Assembly (NCBI RefSeq): GCF_947496515.1
Contig: NZ_CANMDB010000004.1
Location: forward strand, 186,001 to 250,000
Length of the DNA: 64,000 nucleotides
Direction of reading: 5' to 3'
Origin: an uncultured Roseobacter sp.
GTDB taxonomy: Bacteria; Pseudomonadota; Alphaproteobacteria; Rhodobacterales; Rhodobacteraceae
Shown here: one piece after another, positions 1 through 9,800 of the stretch
Layout: every line of letters begins with the position of its first letter
Position numbering within the stretch: position 1 is the first letter of the stretch
Notes under the pieces: model-generated
The model's database searches: none
What the model was told of the DNA's origin: nothing
What the model saw: the letters and a program-made list of their open reading frames with translations, nothing else
Made by a program: the position numbers and the translations under genes

Positions 1-2237
1 AAGACCACGTGCAGATCTTTGCCACCGACATCGACAAGGATGCACTGGAGGTGGCGCGCAAGGGTGTCTACGGGCTTGCGGCGCTGAACGACATTCCCAA
101 GGAGCTGTCGGACCAGTATTTCATCCAGCAGAACGACGGTATCCGGGTGATCGATTCGCTGCGCTCGGCCATTCTGTTTTCCGACCACAACGTCTGTCAG
201 GACCCACCGTTTCAGAAGGTTGATCTGCTGTGCTGCCGCAACCTGCTGATCTATTTCGGCAACGCGCTCCAGCACAAGGTGATGTCACGCTTCCACTATT
301 CCCTGACCGAGACGGCGCTGATGTTTCTGGGGACGGCAGAATCCGTCGCTGGCTCCGACGAATTGTTCATTCAGGACAGTCAGTCGGCGCATATCTATCG
401 CCGCCGGTCCATCCGCCGGTCTGATCCGGCGCCGTTTTCCGCGTCGCGCAGCGCCGTGCCACAGCGCACGCCCTCCGCCATCCCGACGAAATCGAAGTCA
501 CCTGGTCATTCGACCGACCGACAGATGTTCGAGGCGCTTGCCCTGTCGCTGGGCAAGAATTCCATGCTGGTCACCGATGAATACTCGATCGTTCGGATCT
601 ACGGCAACGTCAGCCCCTACGTCGAGATGAATGAGACCAGCAATCTCAAGATGCACATTGATCTGTTGCGGCGACCTTTCCGGGAGGAGGCGCGCAGCCT
701 GGTGACCTTGTCGCTCAAGAACGGCGAGCACCGCTCTGGCGTGCGTCACTTGTTGGCGGAGGGTGATGACGCGGAAATCAGGTTGGATGTCTACCCGATC
801 ATCGCCCGCGACATCAACGAACGCGCCGCGCTGGTGGTGTTTACCGAATATGAAGTGGACCGGGCCAAGGCGGCGGAGGCCAAGGCGCACACGGGCGACG
901 AACCCTTTGAAAGCGACCGGATCCGCTTGCTCGAAGACGAGGTGGCGACCACCCGCGAGGCGCTGCAGCAGACCATCGAGGAACTGGAAACCTCGAACGA
1001 GGAACTGCAGTCGCTCAACGAGGAGCTGCAGTCGACCAACGAGGAGCTTCAGGCCACCAACGAAGAGCTGGAAACATCCAACGAAGAGCTTCAGTCCACC
1101 AACGAAGAGTTGATAACCGTCAACGAGGAACTGCAGGTTACCGCCGCTGAGCTGAGCGGGCGGACGGGCGAGCTGATGTCGGTACTGGAGACAGCGCCAC
1201 TGGCGATCATGGTGCTGGATACCGCGTTGCAGATCAGCCAAGCGACAAATGCCGCCGCCGAGATGTTCGGGCTGACACGGCCCGTGTCCAATCCGCATAT
1301 CAGCCAATGCGTATTGCCGGACAATTGCCCGTCGCTTGCGCCCATTTGCAACGAGACGCTCAAGCTGGGCGAGCCGATCACGCGCGAGTTTACCTCGAAA
1401 GGGTCGCGCTACAAACTCACCTGCTCGCCGTTCTTTGACATGCGCGGGCAGATGAAGGGCTCCACCATGGTGATCTCGGAGTTCCCGGGACTGGCGCAGG
1501 AGCTTGATCTGATCCTGGACCACGCGGAAATTTTCATGCTCAACCGCACGCCGGACGGTAAAATCCTGCGGATTAGCCAGAAATCCGCCGCGGTGCTCGG
1601 TACCACGCGGCGTGACGCAGAAGGGGAGAATTTCTTCAAGCTGGCCAACAAAGCAACCGCAGACGCCGTTAAACAGCGTGACAATGAGTTGATGAGCAGT
1701 GCCAACGGTCGGGTCCGCTTCGTCAATAGCGTCGTGTCCAAGGAGACGGGCGAAACCTACTGGATGAACACAGAGAACTTCATCTTTGCCGACCCGCTGC
1801 TGAACGAATCCTCGATCTACACGGTCGGGACGGACATCTCAGAGGTGATCGAGGCCCGCGACAATGCCAAGGATGCGCTGGCCCAGCTGGAACTGCTGCA
1901 GGATCTGGCCAAGGTTGGATTCTGGTCGCTGGATCTCGAAACCAAGGAGATCCATTGGTCTTCGGAAGTCTACCGGATCCACGGTGTGGATCCCGATACC
2001 GCGCCACCTGACCTGAAGGCAGCGATCCAGTACTACGAGCCCGAGGACCGTGAGATGGTCGAAGATCATGTCAACGAGGTGATCGAGAACGGTGGGGATT
2101 TCCATTTCAAGCATCACCTGATCAACAAGCAGGGTGAGAAGGTGATGGTGGAATCCTTCGGGCTGGGCCGGCCGGATGCCACGGGCAACGTCAACCGGAT
2201 CGTCGGCGTTTTCCGGGAGCTGCCAGCGGAGAACTGA
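1..2237 (+). CDS. CheR-type methyltransferase / PAS sensory protein, 5' end cut by window edge
   Basis: The reading frame is open from base 3, so the N-terminus lies outside the window. The visible part starts inside a CheR methyltransferase fold (ATDIDKDAL, then VDLLCCRNLLIYF), which transfers methyl from S-adenosylmethionine to chemoreceptor glutamates. After a proline-rich linker near residue 150 there is a long coiled coil (about residues 300-380) built from NEELQ-type heptads, typical of CheB/CheR-PAS fusions, then three PAS-like segments, the last starting about residue 635 (LAKVGFWSLDLETKEIHWS). No histidine-kinase or GGDEF domain follows; the protein stops after the last PAS. Such proteins often carry a CheB methylesterase domain N-terminally, but that part is not visible. 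Family call is firm; the exact role (chemotaxis adaptation or another sensory pathway) is inference. Confidence 0.85.
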   Translation, partial: DHVQIFATDIDKDALEVARKGVYGLAALNDIPKELSDQYFIQQNDGIRVIDSLRSAILFSDHNVCQDPPFQKVDLLCCRNLLIYFGNALQHKVMSRFHYSLTETALMFLGTAESVAGSDELFIQDSQSAHIYRRRSIRRSDPAPFSASRSAVPQRTPSAIPTKSKSPGHSTDRQMFEALALSLGKNSMLVTDEYSIVRIYGNVSPYVEMNETSNLKMHIDLLRRPFREEARSLVTLSLKNGEHRSGVRHLLAEGDDAEIRLDVYPIIARDINERAALVVFTEYEVDRAKAAEAKAHTGDEPFESDRIRLLEDEVATTREALQQTIEELETSNEELQSLNEELQSTNEELQATNEELETSNEELQSTNEELITVNEELQVTAAELSGRTGELMSVLETAPLAIMVLDTALQISQATNAAAEMFGLTRPVSNPHISQCVLPDNCPSLAPICNETLKLGEPITREFTSKGSRYKLTCSPFFDMRGQMKGSTMVISEFPGLAQELDLILDHAEIFMLNRTPDGKILRISQKSAAVLGTTRRDAEGENFFKLANKATADAVKQRDNELMSSANGRVRFVNSVVSKETGETYWMNTENFIFADPLLNESSIYTVGTDISEVIEARDNAKDALAQLELLQDLAKVGFWSLDLETKEIHWSSEVYRIHGVDPDTAPPDLKAAIQYYEPEDREMVEDHVNEVIENGGDFHFKHHLINKQGEKVMVESFGLGRPDATGNVNRIVGVFRELPAEN

Positions 2238-2339
2238 AACCCGTCAGGGTTCCGTGTGTCGGGCAGGGTGCGGGCTTTCGCCTTGACGCTCCCCAAGGTG
2301 CCGCGCATCAATGTGCCAAAACCAATCGGGAGAACGGAT

Positions 2340-3266
2340 ATGAGTGTTAAGACAACGGCCAGCGCCCTGGCGCTGATGACCTGCGCGGGCATGGCAGCGG
2401 CGGAGTGTTCGGAAGTTACCTTTTCGGATGTGGGCTGGACGGACATCACCGCGACAACGGCAGCGACGACGGTGATCCTCGACGCGCTCGGCTATGAGAC
2501 GGACATCAAGGTGCTGTCGGTGCCCGTGACCTATACGTCCATGGCGCAGGGCGATGTGGACGTCTTCCTGGGCAACTGGATGCCCACGATGGAAGGCGAC
2601 ATCGCGCCTTACCGGGAGGAGGGCACGGTTGATACCGTCCGCGCCAATCTGGAAGGGGCAAAGTATACGCTTGCCGTGAACAAGGCCGCCCAAGACCTAG
2701 GGATCAAGGATTTTTCCGACATCGCCACCCATGCGGATGCGCTGGATGCGGAGATTTACGGGATCGAGCCCGGGAACGACGGCAATCGCCTGATCCAGTC
2801 GATGATCGACGGTAACGCCTTTGGTCTGGGTGAGTTTGAAGTGCGCGAAAGCTCCGAACAGGGGATGCTGGCGCAGGTGGACCGGGCAACCAAGCGCGAC
2901 CAGCCCATCGTGTTCCTCGGTTGGGAACCGCATCCGATGAACGCCAACTTCGACATGGGCTATCTGACCGGCGGCGATGACTTCTTCGGCCCTGATCTGG
3001 GCGGGGCCACTGTCTACACCAACACGCGGGCGGGGTATGTCGCCGAGTGTCCCAACGTCGGCGCGCTGCTGAACAATCTGGAGTTCACGCTGGCCATGGA
3101 GAACGAGATCATGGGGGCGATCCTGGACGATGGTGAGGCGCCCGAGGATGCGGCGACCGCGTGGCTGACGGCCAATCCCGAGGTATTCACCGGTTGGCTC
3201 GACGGTGTGACGACACTGGACGGGGGCGATGCGACAGCCGCGGTCAAGGCGGCACTCGGTCTGTGA
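2340..3266 (+). CDS. choX: Choline ABC transporter, periplasmic substrate-binding protein
   Basis: A 308-residue periplasmic binding protein of the ProX/OpuAC type. The ATG at 2340 is preceded by GGGAGA; the open frame extends further upstream but without a signal peptide there. The N-terminus is a Sec signal (hydrophobic stretch ending MAAAEC). Aromatic and acidic residues in the positions that form the choline box of Sinorhizobium ChoX are visible: VGWTDI near residue 30, FLGNWMP near 75, YTLAVN near 105 and FLGWEPHPMN near 200. It delivers choline, or another quaternary amine, to the permease encoded 40 bp downstream, and the three genes form one operon. TMAO- or betaine-binding relatives are possible, but the motif set fits ChoX best. 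Confidence 0.88.
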   Translation: MSVKTTASALALMTCAGMAAAECSEVTFSDVGWTDITATTAATTVILDALGYETDIKVLSVPVTYTSMAQGDVDVFLGNWMPTMEGDIAPYREEGTVDTVRANLEGAKYTLAVNKAAQDLGIKDFSDIATHADALDAEIYGIEPGNDGNRLIQSMIDGNAFGLGEFEVRESSEQGMLAQVDRATKRDQPIVFLGWEPHPMNANFDMGYLTGGDDFFGPDLGGATVYTNTRAGYVAECPNVGALLNNLEFTLAMENEIMGAILDDGEAPEDAATAWLTANPEVFTGWLDGVTTLDGGDATAAVKAALGL

Positions 3267-3306
3267 CCGGCAACATCTGGCGCAGGTGAAACGGAAAGGA
3301 TAGCCG

Positions 3307-4143
3307 ATGCTCGACTGGCTGACTGACACCAAGATTCCGGTCGGCAAGACGGCAGCGGCATTCTTCGACTGGTTGCAGATTAACGGTGCCTGGGCCTTTG
3401 ATGGTCTGGCCATCGGGATGGAGGCGATGATTGACGCCATCCTCTGGGTGCTGCAGACGCCGCATCCGTTCGTGATCATCGCCGCTTTTGTAGCACTCAC
3501 ATGGGCGTTGCAGCGCAGCTGGAAGGTCTGCCTTTTCGTGGCGCTCGGCTTTCTCTTTATCCTCAATCAGGACTACTGGGAGGAGATGACCGAGAGCATC
3601 ACGCTGGTGCTCTCGGCCTGCGTGGTGTGCATGGCCATCGGGGTGCCCATTGGAATTGCGGCGGCCCACCGCCCGCGGCTCTTTCAGGCGATGCGCCCGG
3701 TGCTGGATCTGATGCAGACACTGCCGACCTTCGTCTATCTCATTCCTGCCATTGTGTTTTTCGGCATCGGGATGGTGCCTGGGTTGATCGCCACGGTCAT
3801 TTTCGTGGTGCCTGCGCCCATCCGTCTGACACATCTGGGGATCAGCTCGACGCCGAAGCCGCTCTTGGAAGCAGCGGATGCCTTTGGCGCCACGCCGTCG
3901 CAAAAACTGTGGAAAGTGGAGCTTCCTTACGCGCTGCCGCAGATCATGGCCGGGCTCAACCAGACGATCATGCTGTCACTGTCCATGGTGGTGATCGCGG
4001 CCCTTGTGGGAGCCGATGGGCTGGGTGTGCCGGTCGTGCGCGCGCTCAATCAGGTGAACACCGCGCTCGGGTTCGAGAGCGGGTTCATCATCGTGGTGGT
4101 GGCGATCATGCTCGACCGGATGCTGCGGGTGGACCGCAAATGA
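3307..4143 (+). CDS. choW: Choline ABC transporter, permease
   Basis: A 278-residue inner-membrane permease of the ProW/OpuAB family. About six hydrophobic segments are visible, beginning near residue 55. The family core includes MQTLPTFVYLIPAIVFFGIG and then the cytoplasmic EAA-like loop EAADAFGATPSQKLWKVELP, which docks onto the ATPase. Start ATG with AAAGGA a few bases upstream. The stop TGA overlaps the start of the ATPase gene (ATGA at 4140-4143), so the two are probably translationally coupled. Together with the upstream binding protein and downstream ATPase it makes a complete importer for choline, a betaine precursor and an abundant substrate for marine roseobacters. The family is clear; the substrate is inferred from the binding protein. 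Confidence 0.9.
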   Translation: MLDWLTDTKIPVGKTAAAFFDWLQINGAWAFDGLAIGMEAMIDAILWVLQTPHPFVIIAAFVALTWALQRSWKVCLFVALGFLFILNQDYWEEMTESITLVLSACVVCMAIGVPIGIAAAHRPRLFQAMRPVLDLMQTLPTFVYLIPAIVFFGIGMVPGLIATVIFVVPAPIRLTHLGISSTPKPLLEAADAFGATPSQKLWKVELPYALPQIMAGLNQTIMLSLSMVVIAALVGADGLGVPVVRALNQVNTALGFESGFIIVVVAIMLDRMLRVDRK

Positions 4144-5171
4144 CAAAGGCGGTTGAGTTCGATGCAGTCTCCATCGTCTTCGGAGACAAACCCAAGGAGG
4201 CGCTGCCGCTGATGGATCAGGGGCAGTCGCGCGCGCAGGTGCAGGAGGCCACCGGTCAGGTGCTGGGTGTGCATGACTGCTCGCTGTCCGTGGAGGCTGG
4301 TGAGATCCTGGTGCTGATGGGCTTGTCCGGCTCCGGTAAATCGACGCTCTTGCGCGCGGTCAACGGGCTGAACCCGGTAGTGCGCGGTGCCGTGCGGGTA
4401 CACGATGGGGATTGGTCCTGCGATGTGACCCGAAGTACCGCGCAGGATCTGCGGCGTGTCCGGCGCGAGTGTGTGTCGATGGTGTTCCAGCAGTTCGGGC
4501 TGCTGCCCTGGCGCACGGTCCGCGACAACGTGGCCCTGGGGCTGGAGCTTGCGGATGTCCCCCGGAAAGACCGCGTCGCCCGGGCCGAACGGCAGCTGGA
4601 GCTGGTGGGTCTGGCCGATTGGGCGGACCGCAAGGTAGGCGAGCTGTCGGGTGGCATGCAGCAGCGCGTCGGGCTCGCCCGGGCCTTTGCGACGGAGGCA
4701 CCCATCCTGTTGATGGATGAGCCGTTCTCTGCGCTGGACCCGCTCATTCGCACGCGGTTGCAGGATGAGCTGCTGGATCTGCAGCGGGAACTGAAACGGA
4801 CCATCGTCTTTGTCAGCCACGATCTGGATGAAGCGTTCAAGCTGGGCGACAGCATCGCCATCATGGAAGGCGGGCGCATCGCGCAGTGGGGCACCCCGCA
4901 GGAGATCTTCTCCAACCCGGTCAATGACTATGTGGCCGATTTCGTGGCGCATATGAATCCATTGGGCGTGCTGTCGGCGGCTGACGTGATGGAGCCGGTC
5001 GGGTCTTCGCCCGACCGGACCGTGGGCGCGGGCACGGAGGTGGAGGCGGTGATGCGTCTGCTGCTGGAAAACGACGAGCCTCTGGGCGTCGAACGCGGTG
5101 GTGAAGTGGTCGGTCAGGTGACGCAACGGGGTGTGCTGGCCCGGATCCTTGATCCGCGAAAAAGCGGTTGA
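4140..5171 (+). CDS. choV: Choline ABC transporter, ATP-binding protein
   Basis: A 343-residue ATPase of the ProV/OpuAA family. Walker A GLSGSGKST lies near residue 62, the ABC signature LSGGMQQRV near 168 and Walker B ILLMDEPFSALDP near 190, followed by the switch histidine in FVSHDLDEA. A C-terminal extension of about 70 residues resembles a single CBS-like regulatory tail, common in ProV-type ATPases. The start ATG at 4140 overlaps the choW stop. The frame is open far upstream, antisense-like to choW, but only the ATG at 4140 begins a recognisable ProV sequence (TKAVEFDAVSIVFGDKPKEAL). It powers import by ChoXWV. No betaine synthesis genes (betA, betB, betI) lie in this window. Confidence 0.9.
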   Translation: MTKAVEFDAVSIVFGDKPKEALPLMDQGQSRAQVQEATGQVLGVHDCSLSVEAGEILVLMGLSGSGKSTLLRAVNGLNPVVRGAVRVHDGDWSCDVTRSTAQDLRRVRRECVSMVFQQFGLLPWRTVRDNVALGLELADVPRKDRVARAERQLELVGLADWADRKVGELSGGMQQRVGLARAFATEAPILLMDEPFSALDPLIRTRLQDELLDLQRELKRTIVFVSHDLDEAFKLGDSIAIMEGGRIAQWGTPQEIFSNPVNDYVADFVAHMNPLGVLSAADVMEPVGSSPDRTVGAGTEVEAVMRLLLENDEPLGVERGGEVVGQVTQRGVLARILDPRKSG

Positions 5172-5300
5172 TCTTGCCGCATCTCACGCAGGTTTGACCG
5201 GAACCGGGGCGCATCGGTCCGGGGGCGTTTGGGCATTCCGACCTGCGGCCTTATATCTCGGGTGAGACAGACGAAATGCCAAGCCAAGGGAGAGAGACCC

Positions 5301-5789
5301 ATGACCAAGACAGATCTTCATCGTCGTCATCTGCTGGCCGCCGTTGGCGCGGGCCTTGTTACCGCCGCTGCCGGGGTGACCACGCCTGCCCGTGCGCAGA
5401 CACTCGCGCCGACGCCCTCCATGCGCGGTGGATCCAACAACTACCGGCCCGGCGCGCCCATCGTGGAGCGCATTGGCGGTGGCGGCTTCTGGATGAGCGG
5501 GACTGTCCGCCGCGCAAGCGATGGTGCGCCATTGCCCGGTCAGCGCATCCAGATCTGGGCGCACACCACCGAAGGGCATGAGCGGGACGAACGCAGCCAC
5601 GGTGCCACGCTGACCGATGCAGACGGTGTCTTTCGGCTGGAGATGCCGCAGATCGTGCCTGCCTTCGGTCAGCCGCACGCCCATCTGGCCTATGATAGCG
5701 GCGCCTTTGAGACGGTCTTTCTGCGCCCGGTGATGGGCAGTGCCCGTGATACCTCGCTAGAGGCGCATTTCGTCCTGCAGCCGGTCTGA
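5301..5789 (+). CDS. TAT-exported intradiol dioxygenase-like beta-sandwich protein
   Basis: A 162-residue protein with a twin-arginine signal (HRRHLLAAVGAGL, cleavage probably after PARA near residue 32), so a folded periplasmic protein is expected. The mature part (ASDGAPLPGQRIQIWAH, then TDADGVFRLEMP) has the carboxypeptidase-regulatory / intradiol-dioxygenase beta-sandwich signature of short dioxygenase-like proteins. It is shorter than catechol dioxygenases. Its Tyr and His residues could in principle bind metal, but the full 2-Tyr/2-His set cannot be assigned with certainty. ATG at 5301 has AGGGAGAG upstream. It is followed 16 bp later by a ferric-reductase-like membrane protein, and the pair probably forms an operon. 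Enzymatic activity is unproven. Confidence 0.65.
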   Translation: MTKTDLHRRHLLAAVGAGLVTAAAGVTTPARAQTLAPTPSMRGGSNNYRPGAPIVERIGGGGFWMSGTVRRASDGAPLPGQRIQIWAHTTEGHERDERSHGATLTDADGVFRLEMPQIVPAFGQPHAHLAYDSGAFETVFLRPVMGSARDTSLEAHFVLQPV

Positions 5790-5805
5790 CCCGAGCTTCG
5801 ACGTC

Positions 5806-6387
5806 ATGTGGCGCAGCGTTCTGATCTGGGGTGTCGTGGCGTCGGGATTGGCTTTTCCCATCGCTGCCGCTGCGCTCAGCCCGCTGCTCGCCTGGCGTGA
5901 GCCTGTCTATATCATCGCAGGTTTTGCGGGCATTGTCGGTCTCGCGCTGCTGCTGATGCAGCCGCTTCTGGCCATGGGGTATCTGCCCGGCCTGGATCAG
6001 CGCCGCGGTCGGCGGGTGCACCGGTTTCTTGGTGCAGCACTGGTCTTGATGGTGATCGTCCACGTGGCGGGGCTGTGGCTGACCAGCCCGCCGGACGTGG
6101 TCGATGCCTTGTTGTTCGTTTCACCCACGCCATTTTCGGTCTGGGGCGTGATTGCGATGTGGATCGTTTTTGCGGTGGCGGCGCTGGCTGTCATGCGGCG
6201 CCCGTTGCGGTTGAGCCCGCGGATTTGGCGCCGCCTGCATCTTGGCGCGGCTGCCGTGATCGTGACGACCACAATTCTGCATGCCGTCTTGATCGAAGGC
6301 ACTATGGAGCAGGTGTCAAAATACGGGCTGAGCGTGTTGGTCGCAACTGCGACGCTCGCCGCCGTGCTTGGCGTCAGACGACGCTGA
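5806..6387 (+). CDS. Ferric-reductase-like transmembrane protein (cytochrome b type)
   Basis: A 193-residue polytopic membrane protein with five to six hydrophobic helices. Paired histidines occur in two helices (HRFLGAALVLMVIVHVAGLW near residues 72-91 and LHLGAAAVIVTTTILHAVL near 145-163), the arrangement that holds two stacked b haems in the ferric reductase-like domain. It lacks a C-terminal flavin/NAD(P)H reductase module, so it would need another electron donor or act as a membrane electron carrier, like MsrQ/YedZ-type proteins. The preceding gene encodes a TAT-exported protein, a context similar to periplasmic redox pairs. The partner relationship is inference. Confidence 0.75.
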   Translation: MWRSVLIWGVVASGLAFPIAAAALSPLLAWREPVYIIAGFAGIVGLALLLMQPLLAMGYLPGLDQRRGRRVHRFLGAALVLMVIVHVAGLWLTSPPDVVDALLFVSPTPFSVWGVIAMWIVFAVAALAVMRRPLRLSPRIWRRLHLGAAAVIVTTTILHAVLIEGTMEQVSKYGLSVLVATATLAAVLGVRRR

Positions 6388-6475
6388 GGGACTGCCGTTT
6401 GGTCTGCAAAGCACCGATTTCGATAAGATTTGACACAACAAGAAAGCGCTTGACCCCTGTGTGATCTCGGCGGTG

Positions 6476-6490
6476 TTAAGGTGTCCGTAA
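6476..6490 (+). promoter_or_regulatory. CtrA-like box upstream of the chemoreceptor gene
   Basis: TTAA-N7-GTAA, one mismatch from the CtrA consensus TTAA-N7-TTAA, 91 bp before the chosen GTG of the chemoreceptor. CtrA controls motility and chemotaxis genes in many Rhodobacterales, so the position makes sense, but a single imperfect match can arise by chance. Confidence 0.35.
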
Positions 6491-6580
6491 ACTCTTTTGC
6501 CTACCCCTACGCGGAAAGATGACTGCAAATCCGACCCGATTTCCGGGCGGTCGGTAAGGTGTGCGAAGAGGAACGTGACG

Positions 6581-9220
6581 GTGGCAAATTTGAACAAACC
6601 GCGAAAGTCAAAGACCAACTTTTTGAACAACCTTCTCGTCAAGACATCCGTGATTGTGATCGTTTGCGTTGTGACGGTGGTCTCTGTCATCGCGATCCTG
6701 AACCGGAACATCAACGCGGAGTTGATGGCCGAAAACATGAGCCAGCGGGCCAGCGAAACCACCAACCTTCTGGCCATGCAGATGGGTGGCTCCATCAAGT
6801 TTGGGAACACCGCCGGTGTGGCGCAGATAGTTGATGGGGTAATCGCGTCTGCAAAACCGGACGCGATCGGTGCGCTCGTTCTCAGCGCCACCGGGACGGT
6901 CATGTACAATGAGGGCGATGAAGCATTCGATTCAGAGGCGGCCACTGCGCTTGCGGAGCGGGCCCTTGAGAGTGGTCAGCGGCTGTTGTCCGATGATGGG
7001 TTATCGGCGGCTGAGCCTGCAACTTTCGGAGACGCGGCCGAGATCGCCGGCATCGTTGTAACCTCTTGGAGCGATGCAAGCCTGCTTGCCGCTTTGGAGG
7101 CGCGTCAGACGCAGGCGCTTATCATGGGAATGGTTGTGATGGCCGTTGCCGTGCTGCTGTCGGGGATTTTCCTTCGGACACAGATGTCCCGGCCATTGAT
7201 ACGGCTGACCTCGACGATGAGTGAGATCGAGAACGCGAATTACAGCATTGACGTGCCCTACACGGGGCGCGGCGATGAGGTCGGACAGATGGCACGGCGG
7301 CTTGATACCTTCCGCGAAGCGCTTGGTGTTGCCAAAGAGGCGGAACGCGAGAGTGCTTTTAAAAGTGCGGCCTTTGTGGGGTCGACAGCGCCGATGATGA
7401 TGGTGGACGAAAAGCTCCGGGTCATCTTTGTCAATCCGACCTGCGAAGCGTTGCTGCAGAAGATCAATGCCGACTTGCAAAAAAGCTGGCCAGACCTGGC
7501 CGACGGCACCGTTGAGGGCGCGGACCTGTCGAAATTTGCCGAGCTGACGGATGAAGCTGGTCGGGTTTTGGCGGAGGGCATGCGGGCGCTGCCGATCTCA
7601 CACCAGTGCAAGATCGGTGACGCGCTGATCTCGATCAACATGAATGCTGCCCTCAACGAGGCGGGCGAGATGATTGGCGCGGTTATCGAATGGTCCGACG
7701 AAACCGACGCGGCGCGCAACGCTGCATTGCTCAACACCATCGACAATACCCAAATGCGCGTCGAGTTCGATGCGGATGGTCGCGTCGTCGCGACAAATGG
7801 CAATATGTCCGGTATCCTTCGAACCGCTGAAGAGGTGATCGAAGGTCGCTCCTTTGGCGACATCTTCACCAGCGATGTCGATGGCGAGATGAGCGAAGCA
7901 GACTTGTACAAGCGGGTGTTCACCTCTGAGATAGGCGCAGAAGCAATCGCAGGCCGCTTCAATGTGCAACGGACCTCGGGCGGCAGCGGTTTGGTGTTGG
8001 AAGGGAACTTTGCATCCGTGCCCGGCCTGGATGGTACTCTTGAGCGCGTTATCTTTCTAGGGACCGATGTGACGGACAATGCTGCCGCGCTGAAAGATGC
8101 CGAAGAAGAACGTCGCCGTGTTGCCGAGCAACAAAAGAGCGTTGTGAGTGCTTTGGGTGTGGCACTGCAGGATCTCGCGGATGGAGACCTGACCTGCGAG
8201 ATTGATACTGCCTTTCCGACCGACTACGAAAAACTGCGCGCTGACTTCAATGCCGCGGTGCAATCGCTGCAGGAGGCGGTCGGCGCGGTCACGCAAAATG
8301 CGGATCAGATCCGCAATGAAACAGGCGAGATTACAAGTGCTGCTGATGACCTTTCGCGCCGCACCGAAAAACAGGCTGCAACGCTCGAGGAGACCGCGGC
8401 CGCTCTGGATGAGTTGACGAGCTCGGTCAAATCCGCCGCTGAGGGTGCGGACGAGGCCTCTGCCATGTCTGCCGAGGCGCAAGCCAACGCGGAGGAAGGC
8501 GGCGACATCGCACGCAAGGCCGTCGAGGCGATGGACGGTATCAAAACCTCCTCACAGGAGATTTCCAAGATCACCACCGTCATTGACGATATCGCCTTCC
8601 AAACCAATCTGCTGGCTCTCAACGCAGGTGTCGAAGCCGCGCGTGCTGGAGAAGCGGGACGCGGGTTTGCCGTGGTCGCAACCGAGGTGCGCGCGCTGGC
8701 TCAACGGTCGTCGGACGCTGCACGAGAGATCAATGCGCTGATTTCGAGCTCGGGCGAGCAGGTGGGAACAGGGGTGGAGCTGGTCGACAAGACAGGTCAG
8801 GCGCTTGCATCGATCGTCAATTCTGTGTCCGAGATCTCGAAGAGAGTATCGACCATAGCCGCTTCCTCTCGCGAGCAATCCACGGGGTTGAACGAGATCA
8901 ATACAGCGGTCAATGAGCTCGACCATGTGACACAGCAAAATGCCGCCATGTTCGAAGAGACGACAGCTGCGAGCCATGCGCTGACAGCGGAAGCCGATGC
9001 GCTTGCTGCAGCCGTCGCCCGTTTCAAGCTGGACACATCGGGGGCCAGCCAGACCACAGCAACCGCCAAACCCGCCTCTGAAGCGTCGGTCACTGAGGAC
9101 CCGAAAGTTGACCAGTCGCCTGCAGCGCCAGCACCGCGGGCAGCTACGCAGGGCAATGCGGCTCTGAAGGTCGAGGCCGACGACGCTCCAGATCTCGACG
9201 ACGGATGGGACGAGTTCTAG
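6581..9220 (+). CDS. Methyl-accepting chemotaxis protein with PAS domains
   Basis: A transmembrane chemoreceptor of about 879 residues. TM1 lies about residues 19-41 and TM2 about 178-200, bracketing a periplasmic sensor region of about 135 residues. A HAMP domain ([14 protein letters not shown]) follows TM2, then two PAS-like segments (about 265-365 and 385-500), a second HAMP-like stretch and the signalling coiled coil with the invariant tip [20 protein letters not shown] near residue 680. The last five residues, GWDEF, resemble the pentapeptide that tethers CheR/CheB. I chose GTG 6581 because GAAGAGGAA lies 8 bp upstream; ATG 6497 and GTG 6575 are alternatives in the same frame. No che genes are adjacent, so it probably feeds a remote chemotaxis cluster. 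The ligand is unknown. Confidence 0.92.
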   Translation: MANLNKPRKSKTNFLNNLLVKTSVIVIVCVVTVVSVIAILNRNINAELMAENMSQRASETTNLLAMQMGGSIKFGNTAGVAQIVDGVIASAKPDAIGALVLSATGTVMYNEGDEAFDSEAATALAERALESGQRLLSDDGLSAAEPATFGDAAEIAGIVVTSWSDASLLAALEARQTQALIMGMVVMAVAVLLSGIFLRTQMSRPLIRLTSTMSEIENANYSIDVPYTGRGDEVGQMARRLDTFREALGVAKEAERESAFKSAAFVGSTAPMMMVDEKLRVIFVNPTCEALLQKINADLQKSWPDLADGTVEGADLSKFAELTDEAGRVLAEGMRALPISHQCKIGDALISINMNAALNEAGEMIGAVIEWSDETDAARNAALLNTIDNTQMRVEFDADGRVVATNGNMSGILRTAEEVIEGRSFGDIFTSDVDGEMSEADLYKRVFTSEIGAEAIAGRFNVQRTSGGSGLVLEGNFASVPGLDGTLERVIFLGTDVTDNAAALKDAEEERRRVAEQQKSVVSALGVALQDLADGDLTCEIDTAFPTDYEKLRADFNAAVQSLQEAVGAVTQNADQIRNETGEITSAADDLSRRTEKQAATLEETAAALDELTSSVKSAAEGADEASAMSAEAQANAEEGGDIARKAVEAMDGIKTSSQEISKITTVIDDIAFQTNLLALNAGVEAARAGEAGRGFAVVATEVRALAQRSSDAAREINALISSSGEQVGTGVELVDKTGQALASIVNSVSEISKRVSTIAASSREQSTGLNEINTAVNELDHVTQQNAAMFEETTAASHALTAEADALAAAVARFKLDTSGASQTTATAKPASEASVTEDPKVDQSPAAPAPRAATQGNAALKVEADDAPDLDDGWDEF

Positions 9221-9800
9221 GTGCCAGCACCCTCCTCCCAAGAGGCCTACTGTGAAGGTGGTGGATTAATCTAGAACAGCCGAGCGGGAATATTGCGAAC
9301 CGAAGGGCAGTCTGCCGTTCCGCTAAAACCGTTGCCCATCTGCCTGACTGAGCGTCTGGCGATTAGCAAAGCGGTTCCTTTGTGGTCATTCAAAAAGTTG
9401 GCTTGAATGGCAGACGGCCCGATCGGGCAATCAAAGGCAGCCCGTAAAAAGGGGTGCTGACAACTCAGAGACAGAAGCGGATCGCGGGTGTTGATGTGAC
9501 TAAGCCCGTCAAGCGTCGGCAGCGAACCTGCAAGATTGATTGCCTGTGAGCGGTTCGCAAGGGAAAGGCGAATGAAAAGGTGGGCAACGCACTTCAGCAA
9601 CGCAAGGCAGAAGCACGATCAGCGCACCCGTTGAGCAGTGACTGCGGCGGAGCATTGGCTCTGACAGTATGCTTTACGCGTTGATTTCCAGCGGGCGCTA
9701 TTCCAAAATCTTTTGATAAAAGACATAGCGCTCGCATGCCCGTCGTCTGTCAGCGACGCTAACGACTTTGCCATGCTTTGCGGATCCGGTCGGTCGCTGG
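9221..9800. other. Gene-free stretch (580 bp)
   Basis: No convincing gene. A 109-codon open frame on the minus strand (9271-9600) has no recognisable motif or ribosome site. GGTGC-CA-GCACC just after the chemoreceptor stop (9221-9232) is a small hairpin without a T-tract, followed by CCTCCTCCC. The rest shows no structure I can name. Confidence 0.6.

Noticed and set aside
950-1140. DNA repeat inside the first gene (GAGGAACTGCAG-like units)
   Set aside because: It is explained by the coiled-coil heptads common to this protein family.
498-1523. Minus-strand frame with a repetitive LFVGGLKLFVG pattern
   Set aside because: The pattern is the antisense of the NEELQ heptad coiled coil of the CheR/PAS protein, not a real repeat protein.
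3501-4139. N-terminal extension of the ChoV frame
   Set aside because: It overlaps choW out of frame and shows no ATPase similarity; ATG 4140 gives the normal length.
9225-9240. CCTCCTCCC motif after the chemoreceptor, as in CcsR-type small RNAs of Rhodobacter
   Set aside because: Only one motif copy and no convincing hairpin displaying it; CcsR RNAs have the motif in two loops.
9271-9600. 109-codon minus-strand frame
   Set aside because: No start context, no family resemblance and composition like neighbouring non-coding DNA.
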